Of a DNA stretch of 64,000 bases, positions 35,319 through 47,290 are shown piece by piece. Numbering within the stretch: position 1 is the first letter of the stretch; the number at the start of each line of letters is the position of its first letter. The position numbers were made by a program, and so were the translations under genes. Source of the stretch: Holothuria scabra. Taxonomy: Eukaryota > Echinodermata > Holothuroidea > Aspidochirotida > Holothuriidae. The notes below the pieces were generated by a model. It saw nothing but the letters and a program-made list of their open reading frames with translations. It ran no database searches and was not told the DNA's origin. The DNA lies in the NCBI GenBank assembly GCA_037179385.1, contig CM074193.1, forward strand, positions 4,299,547 through 4,363,546, given 5' to 3'.

Positions 35319-36069
35319 CTATTTGAAAATAGCTGCTATTTTTGTGATCATCTCTGATCAAGTTACATCTAGTTTGATCGTCATCAATAGGTGAAGAGAA
35401 TCATTAAGAACAAAAAGAAAAAAATAGAAACTGTAGGGGTTGTAGACCGTATCGGGGATAACATATACATTGTGTCGAAACCACCTGGAATACCCGATAA
35501 AATAGCCAATATGCTCCGTGGGCCGCTCACCAACTGACATATCGCATGACACACACAAGAGGACAGCAACTAGACTTTTTGATATGGGATGAAATTTACG
35601 ACCTCTACATAACCTGTGTACTCTGCCTACCTGTTACTTGGTAAGGTTGACAGGACTTAAACCCTCTAGACATGTGGAATGGAAGTATTGAAAAAACTGG
35701 AGTGAATATTAATCTACAGCGCGCGTAGCGCGCCGAAAATTTGGGGTTCTTATTGGGGAAATTGTCCCTTGAGAGCAAAAAACAGGTAAACCATCGGGGA
35801 GACTTGTCGACGTCGGGGACTGCATACTTTATCGTAACGACTAAGAACCCCCCCCCCCCCGAAAAAAAAAAAAACTAAAAAATGCCCCCGATTCCCTCCT
35901 TCCTCTTGCCGTTCATCTTTTTTTTCATTTATTTATTTTTTTTTTTTGACTCTCCTTCATTTTTTCAACATCGCCCATCGCGTCCCCAAAATTTCTGTGG
36001 GGAGGCACTCTGCCCCCCTTGCCCCCCCCCCGCCCCCCCCCCCCCGCTGGCTACGCTAGTGATGTCCAC

Positions 36070-36663
36070 TTTCGGGACAAACGTGGATCTATTACGTAAT
36101 ATAGATAGTACTAGCAGGGAGGTGTTACGTAATAACACACCGTTAAATAACAGCTCCCTGGTACAAGAGTACGAGGGTACGAGCAAGCTATTACTGGCCT
36201 AAAGTACTGAAGCGCCGACAACCGACCTGGGGAAGTCACGCACCAAAAGAGCTTTAGGTAAAAACAAGAACTTGTGTAAAATTATGCAATATTTCACACA
36301 GAGTGCATATCAATTTTTACGCTTTGGACTACCATAAAATAACTGTCATAAGTAATAAATTTAGTTTAAATGGCATGCGATAAAGCAAGCTAATGTTACT
36401 TTGTTAGGCGTCACGTTAGGCTATGGTACAGTATGCTAACGTTAGGCTAAACTAGGCCTAGGCCTAGGCTACTCGAAGTCTGGGGTGACCACACCGGAAA
36501 GTACATTTGCCATACGCCAAGGAATGATGAGGACTGTCAATTTGATAATGGGCAACGTTACAGGTCCCAAGTAAATCCATGACTTTCCTTAAAAACAGTG
36601 ATGAGACGAGCTTTGGTCCTGCCTGATTCCAGTTTATCCTAGTTGAGGTCCCTTAACATACTA
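36070..36663. other. intergenic DNA, nothing recognised
   Basis: Contains short repeated taggcctaggc phrases near 36450-36470 but no bounded element or gene. Confidence 0.4.
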
Positions 36664-36994
36664 CACTGTAAAAAAAAAAGCTCATAATTTAAGTAAAAAC
36701 TCTTTAATTAATGGTGTCATTTCAAGAGGTCAAGGTACTTGAATTTAGTGTTTAACTTCTTAGAATAAGTGCTATTTCTCTTAAATCAAGGGAAAAACTC
36801 TTAAATTAATGGTGTCATTTCAAGAGGAATAAGGCACTTAAATTTAGTGACACTTAATTGCAGTATTTTTCCACTGAATTTAAGAAGCAAATCTGGCAAA
36901 ACAGGCAACGCTGGTGAAACAGGCAACACTGTCACTGGATTCAAGAGGGGCTGAAATTCCAAGCTCTAGATTGAAGAGCAGTTTTTTTACAGTG
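36664..36994. mobile_element. TA-flanked MITE with CACTGTAAAAAA ends
   Basis: Left end CACTGTAAAAAAAAAAGCTC; right end reverse complemented CACTGTAAAAAAACTGCTC. TA lies outside both ends (36662-36663 and 36995-36996), fitting mariner-type insertion. The interior contains a direct duplication of a block with ttaatggtgtcatttcaaga (about 36711 and 36800). Noncoding. Confidence 0.75.
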
Positions 36995-37079
36995 TATTGA
37001 CACTAGTACTAGTGGGACTAAATCATCTAACTGCATGTTGTTACCTTTTCAAGGGAGTCAATATGATTATGAGTTTTTA

Positions 37080-37990
37080 AGTATGGGTCCTAGATAGAAC
37101 TGGCATATTCCAACTTAGGTCTGACAAGAGTCTTGTAAGCTATTTCTTTTGTAGAAGGCAATCAATTCCATAAATTCCTTTTTTAGAGGCCGAGAACTTT
37201 GTTGGCCCTATTCACGGTTTGATTAATATGACCAGGAAAGATCATGAGACACTTCAACACCAAGGTACGTAAGGGTGGTGTTTAACTACTTGGAGATTGA
37301 AATTGCCCATAAAATAACTAGGAAATTGGCTTCTTTTTGTATGACACATGCATGATGAAACACAAGGATTTGTTAAATTGCATCCGCCAGAGTGACTCCC
37401 AGTCACAGAGAGCTGACATACTGTATCCTGCTTCAGGCTGGTGCAGTTGTCGATCGAATCAGTCTGGCAATACGGAATCAGATCGTCAGCAAATAATCGG
37501 ACACTAGAGAACACACAATCAAAAGCAGTAAAGGACACAGTGAAGGACCCAGAACAGTGCCTTGGGGCACACCTGGTATCCAAACTCGTAGAGGATTCGC
37601 CATCAATTATAACTTTTTGTGATCTGTTTGTTAAAAATTTCTCAATCCATTTATTAATGAACAGTATTTCTAATCCCTATTTGGTCCAATTTTAAGAGCA
37701 AGCATTGATGAGGAACAACATCAAAGGCTTTACTAAAGTCCGTAATACATAAGTCGACTTGACTGCGGTTGTTTAAGATTTGAGCAAGATCATTAACAAA
37801 ACCAGCTAGTTGGGTTTCACATGATCTGCCACGTCTGAATCCATGCTGCCTGTCACTTAGTATCGAGTAATTATCACAATGGGCTAAGATGTTGCTAACA
37901 ATGAAATGCTCCAACCTGTGATTCTCCCTTCTGGAATGGTTTTTGATGGCCTTTATTTTCTTTTTTTTTTCGCTTTTCTGCACTTCAGTT
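37080..37990 (-). pseudogene. degenerate LINE reverse transcriptase
   Basis: The minus strand reads LEHFIVSNILAHCDNYSILS, then RQHGFRRGRSCETQLAGF and the catalytic DFSKAFDVVPHQCLLLKL (37654-37983). Further downstream in other frames are the FADD box (LFADDLIPYCQ, about 37460-37500) and post-RT remnants down to about 37080. Several frameshifts and a missing GxPQGS box show it is dead. It belongs to a different subfamily from the 32-35 kb copy, with about the same RT layout (Jockey/CR1 group). Confidence 0.8.
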
Positions 37991-38283
37991 CATGGCAGCG
38001 GTACTTGTGCCATCTGAATTTTGGAGGATCTTTTTTTTTTTTGCTTTGACAACCATTTTCCTGCCCCTAAGGTTTAATTAAGTTTTGTGTGTGTCCCTTC
38101 AAACATTTCCTCTTCCTCGAATCTGTAAATCCTGACTGAGTGATTTTCCCTTGACCACGGAGGTGGGGGAGGGGCTTGTTCCCCTGCCTTCCCGCTCCCC
38201 TTTGCGTAAATATTTGAATTTTTGAAGTGTCTACACACAAAATGGTGGCACTTTTTTGGCAAATCAGTCAACACAGTGTCATT
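37991..38283. other. intergenic DNA, nothing recognised
   Basis: Contains T-runs and a G-rich stretch (38160-38175). No gene seen. Confidence 0.4.
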
Positions 38284-38336
38284 AGGTCACCGCAAAAAAA
38301 AAGGTTAAATTCAGAACTAAATTTTTTGCGGTAACC
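38284..38336. repeat. hairpin with 16-bp arms
   Basis: AGGTCACCGCAAAAAA pairs with TTTTTTGCGGTAACCT with one mismatch; the loop is about 21 bases. It could be the core of a small foldback element, but no flanking duplication was identified. Confidence 0.7.
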
Positions 38337-41300
38337 TAGAAAAATATTTTAGTGAGAGATTTGCAAAAATAATATTATGCAGATACTCACATATGCGCAG
38401 TAACTAAAATGTAAAAAACTAAAACGTTATTTTTTATGTAAATTTTGATGCCGTACCGGCACAGTTTGCAAATGTCAACTCCGTGTGTCACCTGGGGTCG
38501 TACCATGCACGCTGCAGGTGATTTCCAATATCTCTGTACATCTCGCATCAGTTGCATGGCATTCTAGCCATGAAAACATATAGGCCCAGCCAAGAACGTC
38601 AAGAACTGTCAAGACAGTTAAGAATGTACGGGAAACTCTGAGGCAAGCCCTGCCTATAACCCGCGAAGTGGTCATTTCTTTTCACTTTTTTTCTTGTTGA
38701 ACGACGTTATTACATTATTTACGGTGACAGGAATATATTCCATACCTTCTGCGAAGGTTAGGCCATAATGATGTTGCAACAGCAAACAGTGTTTCATACA
38801 TGCCTTGGCCTACACTATGCATTGTATGGCAGCGCGAGTATTTGAATGTGCTGTGAGATATGATTTACTGAATTTGTAGTTATCGGTAAGCTCAATTATT
38901 TGCTAATTGGTGTGGTTCTCATACTAAGAATACTTTGGAGATTTGAAATGTGGGTTTTTGATAGGGTTGGGCGGGTCAGCAGGTTTGAGTGTCCAAATGC
39001 GGGTCAAACATGCAAAATGCAGGTTACTGATGATGAATAGTGAGTCTGTTTTCGATATGAACCAATGTCCTGACGGGGATTATAAACTCTTTTACACTAG
39101 AACACAACTTGAATGAAATGACTGATTCCTGTTATAAGAAATACTGGCACCTGGGCTAGACTTTAACTAGGTCACAGTGTTATACTGCTAAATTCACAAA
39201 GGATTCAATAGTGTAAAATGCCAACCTGTACTGCTACAAACTGACTATGAATGAGGTGAACTAACACTGTGCTAGTGTAAACGCTTTGGCTTGCAATGAA
39301 AATCTCCACACCCAGCGGTGAAGCCCCCCCCAACTTTTTGGGGGTGGGCGGGTCTGGAGGGGGATGCAAATCTGGTAGGGAACCAGTGTTGATCACCTTG
39401 CTCACTGACTCTGACTTTCGAGGAGCTGATCGAGACACATCCTTGATACTGTTGCCTAGGCCTAACCTACTGTATTTCTGAAGATTCAATCCCTGGACTT
39501 CCTGAAAATCAACCAGTCATCCAAATAAGCAATTATGAGGATGCCCTTATGTTGGAGGTAACCTGTAACTGCTCTGGTAAATCCGTTTAAAACAGTCATG
39601 CCATTGAGTTTACAGTCAACTAAGTGCATACTGAACTTTTTGGCAGTAAAGCAGCTTCATCACAGGGAGAGCTGTTCATAGGTCCTGTGAGAAGTTGTGA
39701 ACTAACCCTACTGTCCCAGAATTTCCAGAGAGTGCTCGATCAGAGCGTCAGAAGGATTAATATCATGTTTACATGGATGAATCAGGGGACTTTCTTTTTA
39801 TGAGAATTGACCCACAACAGAATCTCCAATGGGTCATTTACATACAGTATTGAACATTTCAAACCTTTTGGCAGAACTTTGCATGTCCTCTGTTCATTCA
39901 CTTGCAGTTTGAGGTACTCGTTCCTCTTCTTAGAAGTGAACTTTGCTCTCAAGGCAAGATTTTTCATTGAAAATTTAATTTTGAACTTTACTGCATGTTT
40001 AGAATGTTGTCAATTAAAATCAATTTAACCTACTTCAACCAATGGTTTAAACTTTGTTGAGTATTCAACCCAAAATTTCAAAAAGAAACAAATATGATTA
40101 CCCTCGTGCAGGTCTCATGATAGAAAACCTTTGTTGACACTGCAAGTTTCTGGCCCCTCCTCCTTGGGGAGACCAGTTCCCCCTTTTGAGCTATTCGTGG
40201 GGGCATGTTTGAGTCTCAAAACAAAGTGGCAGCTGTGTGAGAGAAGTTGACTACTAAGTCTGCGCCTGTAGCTCAGCACCAATGTCACTCTGTGCATTTA
40301 GTAAGATGTAACTCATCCCTATCTGAACTTTTGTAAGTTCTGATATTGAACTTCCATCATGGTATGCTCACAGAACATTGCTTACAGTAAAGACTGGAAA
40401 TGGACATGAAGATGGAAGGCATACTCTCTGCAACCAACAGAAAATTTGGAGCTGGGTGGGTTTGGACAGTATATGTCTGATACTGTAGTTTTAGTGACAG
40501 TATTCTCAATACTACTGGCCTTGAATTCTAGGTTTTCCAGGTGTGCTACAAATCACACACCGCAGGACATTTGTTAAGGAAGATAGTATACATGTTGTTT
40601 TAATTAGCCTTAGTAGATCCATTTAAATGAGTTCCCATTCTCTATCAAAAATGTGCAAAAAAAGGAAGCCTTAACAGTGATTTGAGTCAAGAGGTGGAGT
40701 GTCATGGCACTCACACACCTCACAATTCAAGGCATGGCCAATCGTACTGAGCACAATTTAGGCAAGCTGTGACATACAGTATCAAGTGGCTTCTCAGCAG
40801 TACGTAACTGGAGTTCAGAAGTTTACTGCAAAATGAAGTGGAATGTTTTACTCATGTGCAGCTAGGAAGATGAGGTTGAAAGTGATTTTACATTACTTAT
40901 TTTGACTTGTTGACTGCAATATTCCTTTAAAGGTTGTGTGACATGAAAATCTCAAATTTGGGTTTTTTATTTAAAAAACATGAAAAACTGAGAAAATTAG
41001 TGTAATTTCCATAAAAATCTGTAAAAAAAAGACTATTTTACAGGGAAATTTCTGATTTGAACTTAATCATTAATAAGTGAGTTCAGTATGCAAATCTTGT
41101 GATGTCATAAGAGTGACATGCCATGTATGGCTAATGAGTATTCTTTGTTTTTACATGCAGTATATGTACAACATTTTTTGTCTTGAGGGTTCTATTTTTG
41201 AAGTTTACAGTGAATTGTGTTATTGGAAATAATCAGTACCAATTACCAAACCATAAACTCAGAGAGTAATTAAGGAACAGTTAATATAGGATTAACAAAA

Positions 41301-42435
41301 GAAATGTCAACATTATGCAACATTCAACATCATTAATTTTGCATAAGCCAAAAAATGCTTTAGAAACATTTGAATTTTGGAGAGGTGTATCTGTTTGTAA
41401 AAGATATTGAAATAATTGTGATTTTCCTTCTGTAACTGTACCAAGTGACGTTAGGTCATTTTCCAGACACTACTAAGAGTATCACTAAGATTCCCATGTT
41501 CATTCAGCTCGTATTTGCTAGTGCTTCAACAGCCCTATTCAAATACTTCATGTGCATGAGATAAGCTACGGTAGAGGGGCCTAAGAGAGCCATGCACCTA
41601 CAGTTTGCATGTACACACATTGTAATAGGGTTTAAGAGGGATGTACTGTAGGCCTAGCAGATGCATGCATTTGTGCACTTACATACAGTACATGCAAATC
41701 ATAATGTAACTGGTTAAAGGGAAAAAGAAGGATAAGGCTTCATAAGATGCCCTGTTGTCCAAAATATGAAAACAGACAGTTAAAGTACTCTACTCAGTCC
41801 AATAGGCCTTCAATTAGTCATGGAAGAATTTGTCAATAAGTGTTTGCACAGGGTACCTAGGTGTCTGCCCGCCATCTTGCTACCCAGTTCCAGATTCACT
41901 GCCCTAATCTTCAACAACAAAAAATTGCATAAAAAGAAATCATTTGTCATTGCCCTCAATTATGGGCTAAAATTATTTGTAAATTTGATAAATAATTAGC
42001 TGAGATTGTGAGAATGAAAAGGGCACCTAAAATAGTTACAAATTGATAGTTGTCAGTACCATGTTTTCTGACATTGATGTTGTCATTAGCATGCATGCAG
42101 CCTAAATCTGGCATGTTATGTTGCTTCTAACCTTGGTTTTTGCAGTAGCAGAGCTACAGTATTCTAATCTTGCATGCAAGCATTTGTTAGCTGAGCAAAC
42201 ACTATTGTCAATTCAAAGCATTGCTCAATGTACTCTATGGGGAGTTCACTGCTCAGTCTGGCATACTATTCCACTGAAGGAAGGCAATTAACATACAGTA
42301 ATGTTGCAAGTGTTTTAAAAATCATTAAAAGGGTGACAGCCTTTGCAACAAGATCACTTGACTTTGAAAAAAACAATATTTGAAACTTGAGAAGGATGGA
42401 ATTATTTTCAACTAAAAAACCTATACCTTTAATAC
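38337..42435. other. intergenic DNA, nothing recognised
   Basis: About 4.1 kb upstream of the PEBP gene. No ORF on either strand shows a family signature. A C8/G-run hairpin-like stretch lies at 39325-39345. Non-coding 5' exons of the PEBP gene could be here but cannot be placed from sequence alone. Confidence 0.4.
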
Positions 42436-42697
42436 ACCAATCTGATTGGTGCTTGTGTTTAGTGATAGTAGGCAGCCATTAGTGGGGTCCATCAGCCTTA
42501 AATTATCTTTATTTACCATTGTTGTCTACATGACCTTCAAACCCTCATATTCAGTGAAATTTAGGGAATCAAGATACACAATATTGTACATCCATCAAAT
42601 AAACAGGTGAGCAAGGAAATAGAAAGATTAAAAGGTGATAGACCCCAGTTATGGCCGACTTACTGTAAGATCAGACCATCACTTGCTGTCGAATTCA
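42436..42697. mobile_element. MITE family G, copy 1
   Basis: Imperfect inverted ends: the left contains GGCAGCCATTAGTGGGGTCC and the right, reverse complemented, CGGCCATAACTGGGGTCTAT. It is homologous to 53546-53797 in reverse orientation. It lies immediately upstream of the first PEBP coding exon. Ends are approximate. Confidence 0.55.
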
Positions 42698-42826
42698 TCT
42701 ATTATCTGACATGTTTGGTTGAGCTTTTTCCATCTCTTACAGCTTCTTGCTCCACATAACCATGGTGTTGATCTATTTTTGTTTTTTGAAATACAGTAAG
42801 AAAGTCAGCTATCCAGAGCTCTCAAA

Positions 42827-42943
42827 ATGGAACGGCATGAAGTGGTTCCAGATGTGTTAAGTGACACCCCTCCAGGTGTTGCTGATGTTACATGGCCAAG
42901 TGGAGAGAAAGCTGGATTAGGCAATGTGCTTACACCAACTCAA
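42827..42943 (+). CDS. PEBP1: PEBP coding exon 1
   Basis: 39 codons, starting [11 protein letters not shown] and ending GNVLTPTQ. The donor gtatga follows directly and the intron is phase 0. The VVPDVL start matches the N-terminus common in invertebrate PEBPs. Confidence 0.93.
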
Positions 42944-45786
42944 GTATGATGTTTAACATTTTTCTTGAAAGGACATTATAAAGCATAACACAGTCAAGCA
43001 TCAAAGATGTCTAGATGTCCAAACCCTTAGGCTACCAAAACTCTTTACAAAGACTCAAAAATAGCCTACTGCTCTGCAAAGTTTTTGACAGTGATGGAGA
43101 TTGCATGCCGTGCCTGTCAGCACACATGACTTCATTGAGAGTCCGAGTTTCTTCTGTGCATTCAAATACTTAAACTACCCTGCAAATTACATCTACCTAA
43201 CCTCCACTAAATTGCAAATTAAGTTTGAGATTTCATCCTTTGGAAAGAGAATCATTTTGATTTAGCCAGAAAAATAATTAATGTAGTAAAATAATGGCCA
43301 AATGCATTGGGCAATTGGCTTTGCTGTACACAAACGTGGCAAGTTGGTCCACTGAGCTGGTATAGACAAAATTCAATCTCCGGGTTTTCTTTTTATAAAA
43401 ATCTCAAGGTTTCCTATTTTGGAGTCTCTAATTTAAGTTGAAAAAAATTGTGAGTAGACATTCAAGTCTCATGCCATGAGAGCACAACTTATGCTCACAC
43501 TCAGCTTATGTAGGATATTTAACTTAATGCAGTATGGAAAATCTGTAATGTCATTGCAGAGCATCGATGCTAAATGTAGCAGAGAGTTTCTTTTGATAGT
43601 GATGCTGCTGTAGAGGATATTTTGTTTGCTATGTACGCCCTACATGTGAAGAAATATAATGCTAGAAACACGTGACAGGGTTTGATGGACATGAAGTTTT
43701 GGGCATGAAACCCTTCTGAAAAGCCACAGAAGTATACCTTTAAGTACATTTTAGTAATTTGGAGTTACATGTGATACAATTTGATCTGTGTATTTGAAAA
43801 GATTCTAAATGTGCTGATATCAAACTCTTTGCATTTGAAATTATTATTGTGATAAAGAACTTTGGGTTTATCCCTCATCTGATGCTATGAAATGAACTTT
43901 TTTTCAAACTTCTGTACTTTGTATCTTTGATACAGATGCAAGATGCTCCTCACGTATCTTGGGATGCAGAGAGTGGTGCCCTTTATACTGTTATATTGAC
44001 AGACCCTGATGCTCCAAGTCGCACAAACCCTAAGTTCCGTGAATGGCACCATTGGTTGGTTCACGATATCCCTGGATCAGATCTTAGTAAGGGGAAGACA
44101 CATACTGCATACATTGGAGCTGGTCCTCCAAAAGGAACTGGTATGTAAACCTATATCAAATTCAATAAATTACATCAGGACCCATTCCATCTTGTTGATA
44201 ACATCCATGATGTGTGAGTGCAGTAATGCTGGGACTGTATACCAAATATTTTCTCACTGTTTGTTTAAAGGCTTTTACAAACAATCAGTTATTTATAGGC
44301 CTCTGAATTCAAATAATTTTAATTCTGAGAACAATACCAATGGCAAACCAAAAAGAGCAAGACGGCAACTTGTGTGTTTACAAGGGTGTAGTTTTGGGGG
44401 TGCTACAACAAACATGGAGGAGGACATGACAGTTTTATTGGTGCAGGTGGTCATGTTGAGCCCTGCCTGAGATGTAACTAGCTTGCATCATTCGGTGCTG
44501 ATTTACTGCGGCTGCAGCCATTTCTAAAGATGTTTTCTCAAGGATGTGTCCCCGCTGACAAGGGGAAAAGTATTTTTGTGAAGTTAGTTTTAGTTGGGCA
44601 GGCCATACTAAAGCCTTTTTTCCAGTTGTGGCTCACTGAATTGTTTCCCCTGCTCAGTGGCAAATGCTGAGCCCTGAGCACTATGACAGTTGGTTCCTAG
44701 TTCCATTGTTAAAGTCTTTGGTATAAACTGGCCAGGAAATATTTTTGTGAAGGGTTTTGAAAAGCTACATAACACTAGTTAGTGGTACTGTTTTTTGTTG
44801 CCATCATCATCTTCATCCTCATCATTATCCAATGATTAAAGTGTACCTGGAGTCAAAAAATTCAAAAGGCATCAAAAATAAATTCTAACAGCCCAACTCC
44901 CATCTTCATAGGACATTCCTGAGCTGAGATATTGAATTTTATGACTTGAGGCACACTTTAAACTTTTTCATCACAAGCCATTCACAACAGTCACTGAGAT
45001 TCAGGTGACCAGCATCATGGATCTATTCTTATGGCATCCACAGAAAATTTATTTATGTTTTAGGAAATCTGTTTGAGAGCATGTATTTTTTTTCTCAAGG
45101 GGTGCATATCAGGTGCTATTTAAAAAGTTTTGGCTGTATGATCATAGGAACCAGGTTCTGTCTAAACTTTTCTGCAAAGAGCAGTTGTTCTCCACTCATA
45201 CTGCTCGTAGCTGATTGATTGAACGAAGAGCAGTAAACTTCAGTCGGATAGTTGGCTGCAGAGGAGGCTTACAGGTGTACATTATTATAGTCACAGTCAT
45301 GAATATAGGTGCATACTGTACCAAGGAATACTATTGTTTGGCATGGTGATTGACTACATTGTAGAAGAAAAGGTCATGCAATTTAGTTAAATTCTCTATC
45401 AAACAAAATAAATGAGTGTTTAAGCACATAGCTTAGTTACACTTTCAAACAAAACAAGCTTAAGTAAATATTCCAGCACAAAACTTGTCTCAGAAGGAAT
45501 TTAAATATTCATTTTGTTAAATCTCGGTAAGGAAGAACATTACTGTATCCATCTGTTTTATTTTTCAATTGCAGGTCTCCATAGATATGTGATTCTTATT
45601 TACAAACAGCCAGGAGCTCTGAATATTGAAGAGCCAGCAAAGCCAAGGAGCACAGCTGGTCGTGCCTCATGGAAAGCAAATGATTTTGCTGCCAAGTACA
45701 ACCTTGGATCACCTGTAGCTGCTAACTTTGTACAAGCAGAATGGGATGACTATGTTCCAAAACTTTATGAGTCACTGGGGAGCTAA
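42827..45786 (+). CDS. PEBP1: PEBP/RKIP-family protein (three coding exons)
   Basis: Joining 42827-42943, 43936-44140 and 45575-45786 gives a 177-residue phosphatidylethanolamine-binding protein, close to the roughly 187 of vertebrate PEBP1. The family binds phospholipid head groups or small anions in the cytosol, and vertebrate PEBP1/RKIP restrains Raf signalling. Signature blocks are present: TDPDAPSR (61-68), REWHHWLV (74-81), GPPKGTGLHRY (102-112). Asp62, His78, His110 and Tyr112 line up with Asp70, His86, His118 and Tyr120 of the human anion pocket. The ATG has a strong context (AAAATGG) and an in-frame TAA 30 bases upstream, so it is the start unless splicing differs. A CAG acceptor at 42794-42796 implies an upstream untranslated exon. 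The family is often multigene in invertebrates, so one-to-one orthology is not shown. Confidence 0.96.
43936..44140 (+). CDS. PEBP1: PEBP coding exon 2
   Basis: Preceded by ttgatacag and followed by gtatgt. It encodes the DPDAPSR block and ends within the Gly codon of GPPKGTG (phase 1). This is the most conserved part of the family. Confidence 0.97.
45575..45786 (+). CDS. PEBP1: PEBP coding exon 3
   Basis: Preceded by a pyrimidine tract and ttgcag. It completes the split Gly codon, then reads [13 protein letters not shown], and ends [17 protein letters not shown] before TAA at 45784-45786. The [13 protein letters not shown] ending is diagnostic of PEBPs. Confidence 0.98.
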
Positions 45787-46943
45787 ACTCCATGTGTAAG
45801 CTTCTTCGTCAGTGAAAAACTTCAAACATTTTGTGTTTAACATATGATTCTAAATCAAAATGGTCAAAACATTTAGATTCTTTCATAAAAAGTTGTGGTT
45901 TGAATTTTCAAAGAAAGTTCATATACTTGCATTTTGGTTGTAAATTGGTTGTAATTAATTGGCTGAAGTCTTTTAGTACAAAGAGATACTTATAAAGTAG
46001 ATGATAAAATACCAGTGCAAGTGCAGTGAATATCTTAAAAAGCATGTAGAGAAGTTACTCCCAATTTGTATGAATGAAATGAGCCAGTCCAGGACAATTT
46101 TTCCATTTTCGAATCTCTTTTATGATGTAAGGAAATAATATCACGTACAGTAACTGTGACATTTTACAGGGAGTCCCCTCTTGGGGCTGGGGGTGCAGAG
46201 CATGCCCACGGTATTTCCCGACTCTCATAAAAAGCGACTTTTAAAGGGATGGGCTTGAATCATTTTGTCTAGATGGAATTTCTGTATGTAACACTTTCAT
46301 GTTCGTGTATTGTTAAATCTCAACCAACAAACCAAGAGGTTTTATACATGAATGTTAAACAGTCCAGTTACTAGAATATCAGAGTTAAATTCTGAGACTG
46401 TTTTGGTATCAAAACCTTGACATGAATCCAACCTTTTCAGGTAATGTCATAGGCATGTTCAATAAAAAAAAAAGGGTCCATTACATGAATCTCCAGAATA
46501 GAATCTTGGTCTTCTTACCCAAAATGCATAGTACTCTCTGTGTACTGAATCTTACAGTACAGCATATGAAACAGTTTGTGTTGGTGTGTCTTAAAACCAC
46601 ATCTCACTATAACAGTGAACTGAATAATGGAATTATTTGACCCAATTTGTCTGTGGATGTTTGTATTCTTCTTTCACATAGAGGGTGTATCTTCTTGCAA
46701 ACCATGTAATGACAAGTTTATGCTGACCATCTCGTGAAGTCTATTTTGTTGTTGGAAGATTGTCCATTGTAATAGTGTTACTGTAAATGGTATATATTTG
46801 GTTTTTGAATAGTTGTTGTGATCAAGGCTTCATTTGTACTTTAAAAACTTAAGATGTGCTGGTCTATCTATGGCTTAGAATAGCTGGAAGCTCTAATACA
46901 AAGGACTGCTACAAAAAGTATAGTTTCTTTCCTTTGACCTTTA
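45787..46943 (+). other. PEBP 3' UTR and downstream DNA
   Basis: AT-rich. An AATAAA hexamer at 46461-46466 is a plausible poly(A) signal, which would give a 3' UTR of roughly 0.7 kb; later AATAAA-type hexamers near 46969 and 48410 are alternatives. No other gene seen. Confidence 0.35.
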
Positions 46944-47039
46944 AGAGACTGGAACTTACTCCCCAAAAATAAAACAGATTTTGAGGACACCAAACAATTT
47001 AAGAATGCAGTCTTAAGGATCCTCAGATGGGACGACTAA
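46944..47039 (+). pseudogene. LINE ORF2 C-terminal tail fragment
   Basis: The plus strand reads RDWNLLPKNKTDFED then TKQFKNAVLRILRWDD before TAA at 47037-47039. This is the usual C-terminal ending (W-N-x-L-P followed by a basic F-K-x segment) of CR1/Jockey-group ORF2 proteins. Only the extreme 3' end is preserved, as expected of a 5'-truncated insertion. Confidence 0.55.
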
Positions 47040-47150
47040 CCATGCACATGAGTACACTCAACCTTGCTGCAAGTTTGTCTCCACCAGGAGTGTTGTGCGG
47101 TATTTATCCAGATCCACACCAGTAAAATTTCAAACTTCCCATGTTTGTGG

Positions 47151-47290
47151 TACTTAAGTGATAAATGACAAATGAGGCTGAAAAGTAACTTTGCTATGAG
47201 AAAAGATTTTTGAGACTCGCTACTTAAGTGATAAATGACAAATGAGGCTGAAAAGTAACTTTGCTATGAGAAAAGATTTTTGAGACTCGC
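47151..47290. repeat. exact 70-bp tandem duplication
   Basis: 47151-47220 and 47221-47290 are identical over all 70 bases (both start tacttaagtgataaatgac and end tttttgagactcgc). Confidence 0.98.

Larger units (their letters stand above)
32163..35398 (-). mobile_element. CR1/L2-like non-LTR retrotransposon, degraded
   Basis: The minus strand carries an ORF2-type protein in three pieces. 33702-35318 has an apurinic endonuclease-like domain (FTETWF, VVYRPPSGD, GDFNID, SDHFPIF) and the start of the reverse transcriptase. 33379-33726 has FLDLSKAFDTIDH. 32630-33360 has VPQGSILGPLLF, FADDTNIF and FLGVYIDS. Frameshifts lie near 33750 and 33455. A premature TAA (32630-32632) cuts off a C-terminal segment (LRYRAVKVWNSL) that stays open to a stop at 32450-32452. 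The 3' end has a short ATGAA-type tandem tail (32170-32190), usual for L2/CR1-group LINEs. No ORF1 is present, so it may be 5' truncated. It interrupts D2 at a site intact in D1 (near 14830). Confidence 0.9.
28564..36061 (-). mobile_element. hAT-like element D, copy 2 (D2), with two insertions
   Basis: On the plus strand it begins CAGGGGCGTAGCCAGGATTT and ends GGCTACGCTAGTG. The flanking octamers ATGTCTAC (28556-28563) and ATGTCCAC (36062-36069) agree at 7 of 8. Removing element B with one target copy and the LINE leaves about 2.68 kb, matching the 2.70 kb of D1. Sequence order is exactly inverted relative to D1. No transposase frame. The GCGGAGCGCCACC-type motif occurs at about 28640 and 28830. 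Confidence 0.85.

Noticed and set aside
44009..44470. 153-codon ORF overlapping PEBP exon 2
   Set aside because: Different frame from the conserved PEBP frame and runs into the intron.
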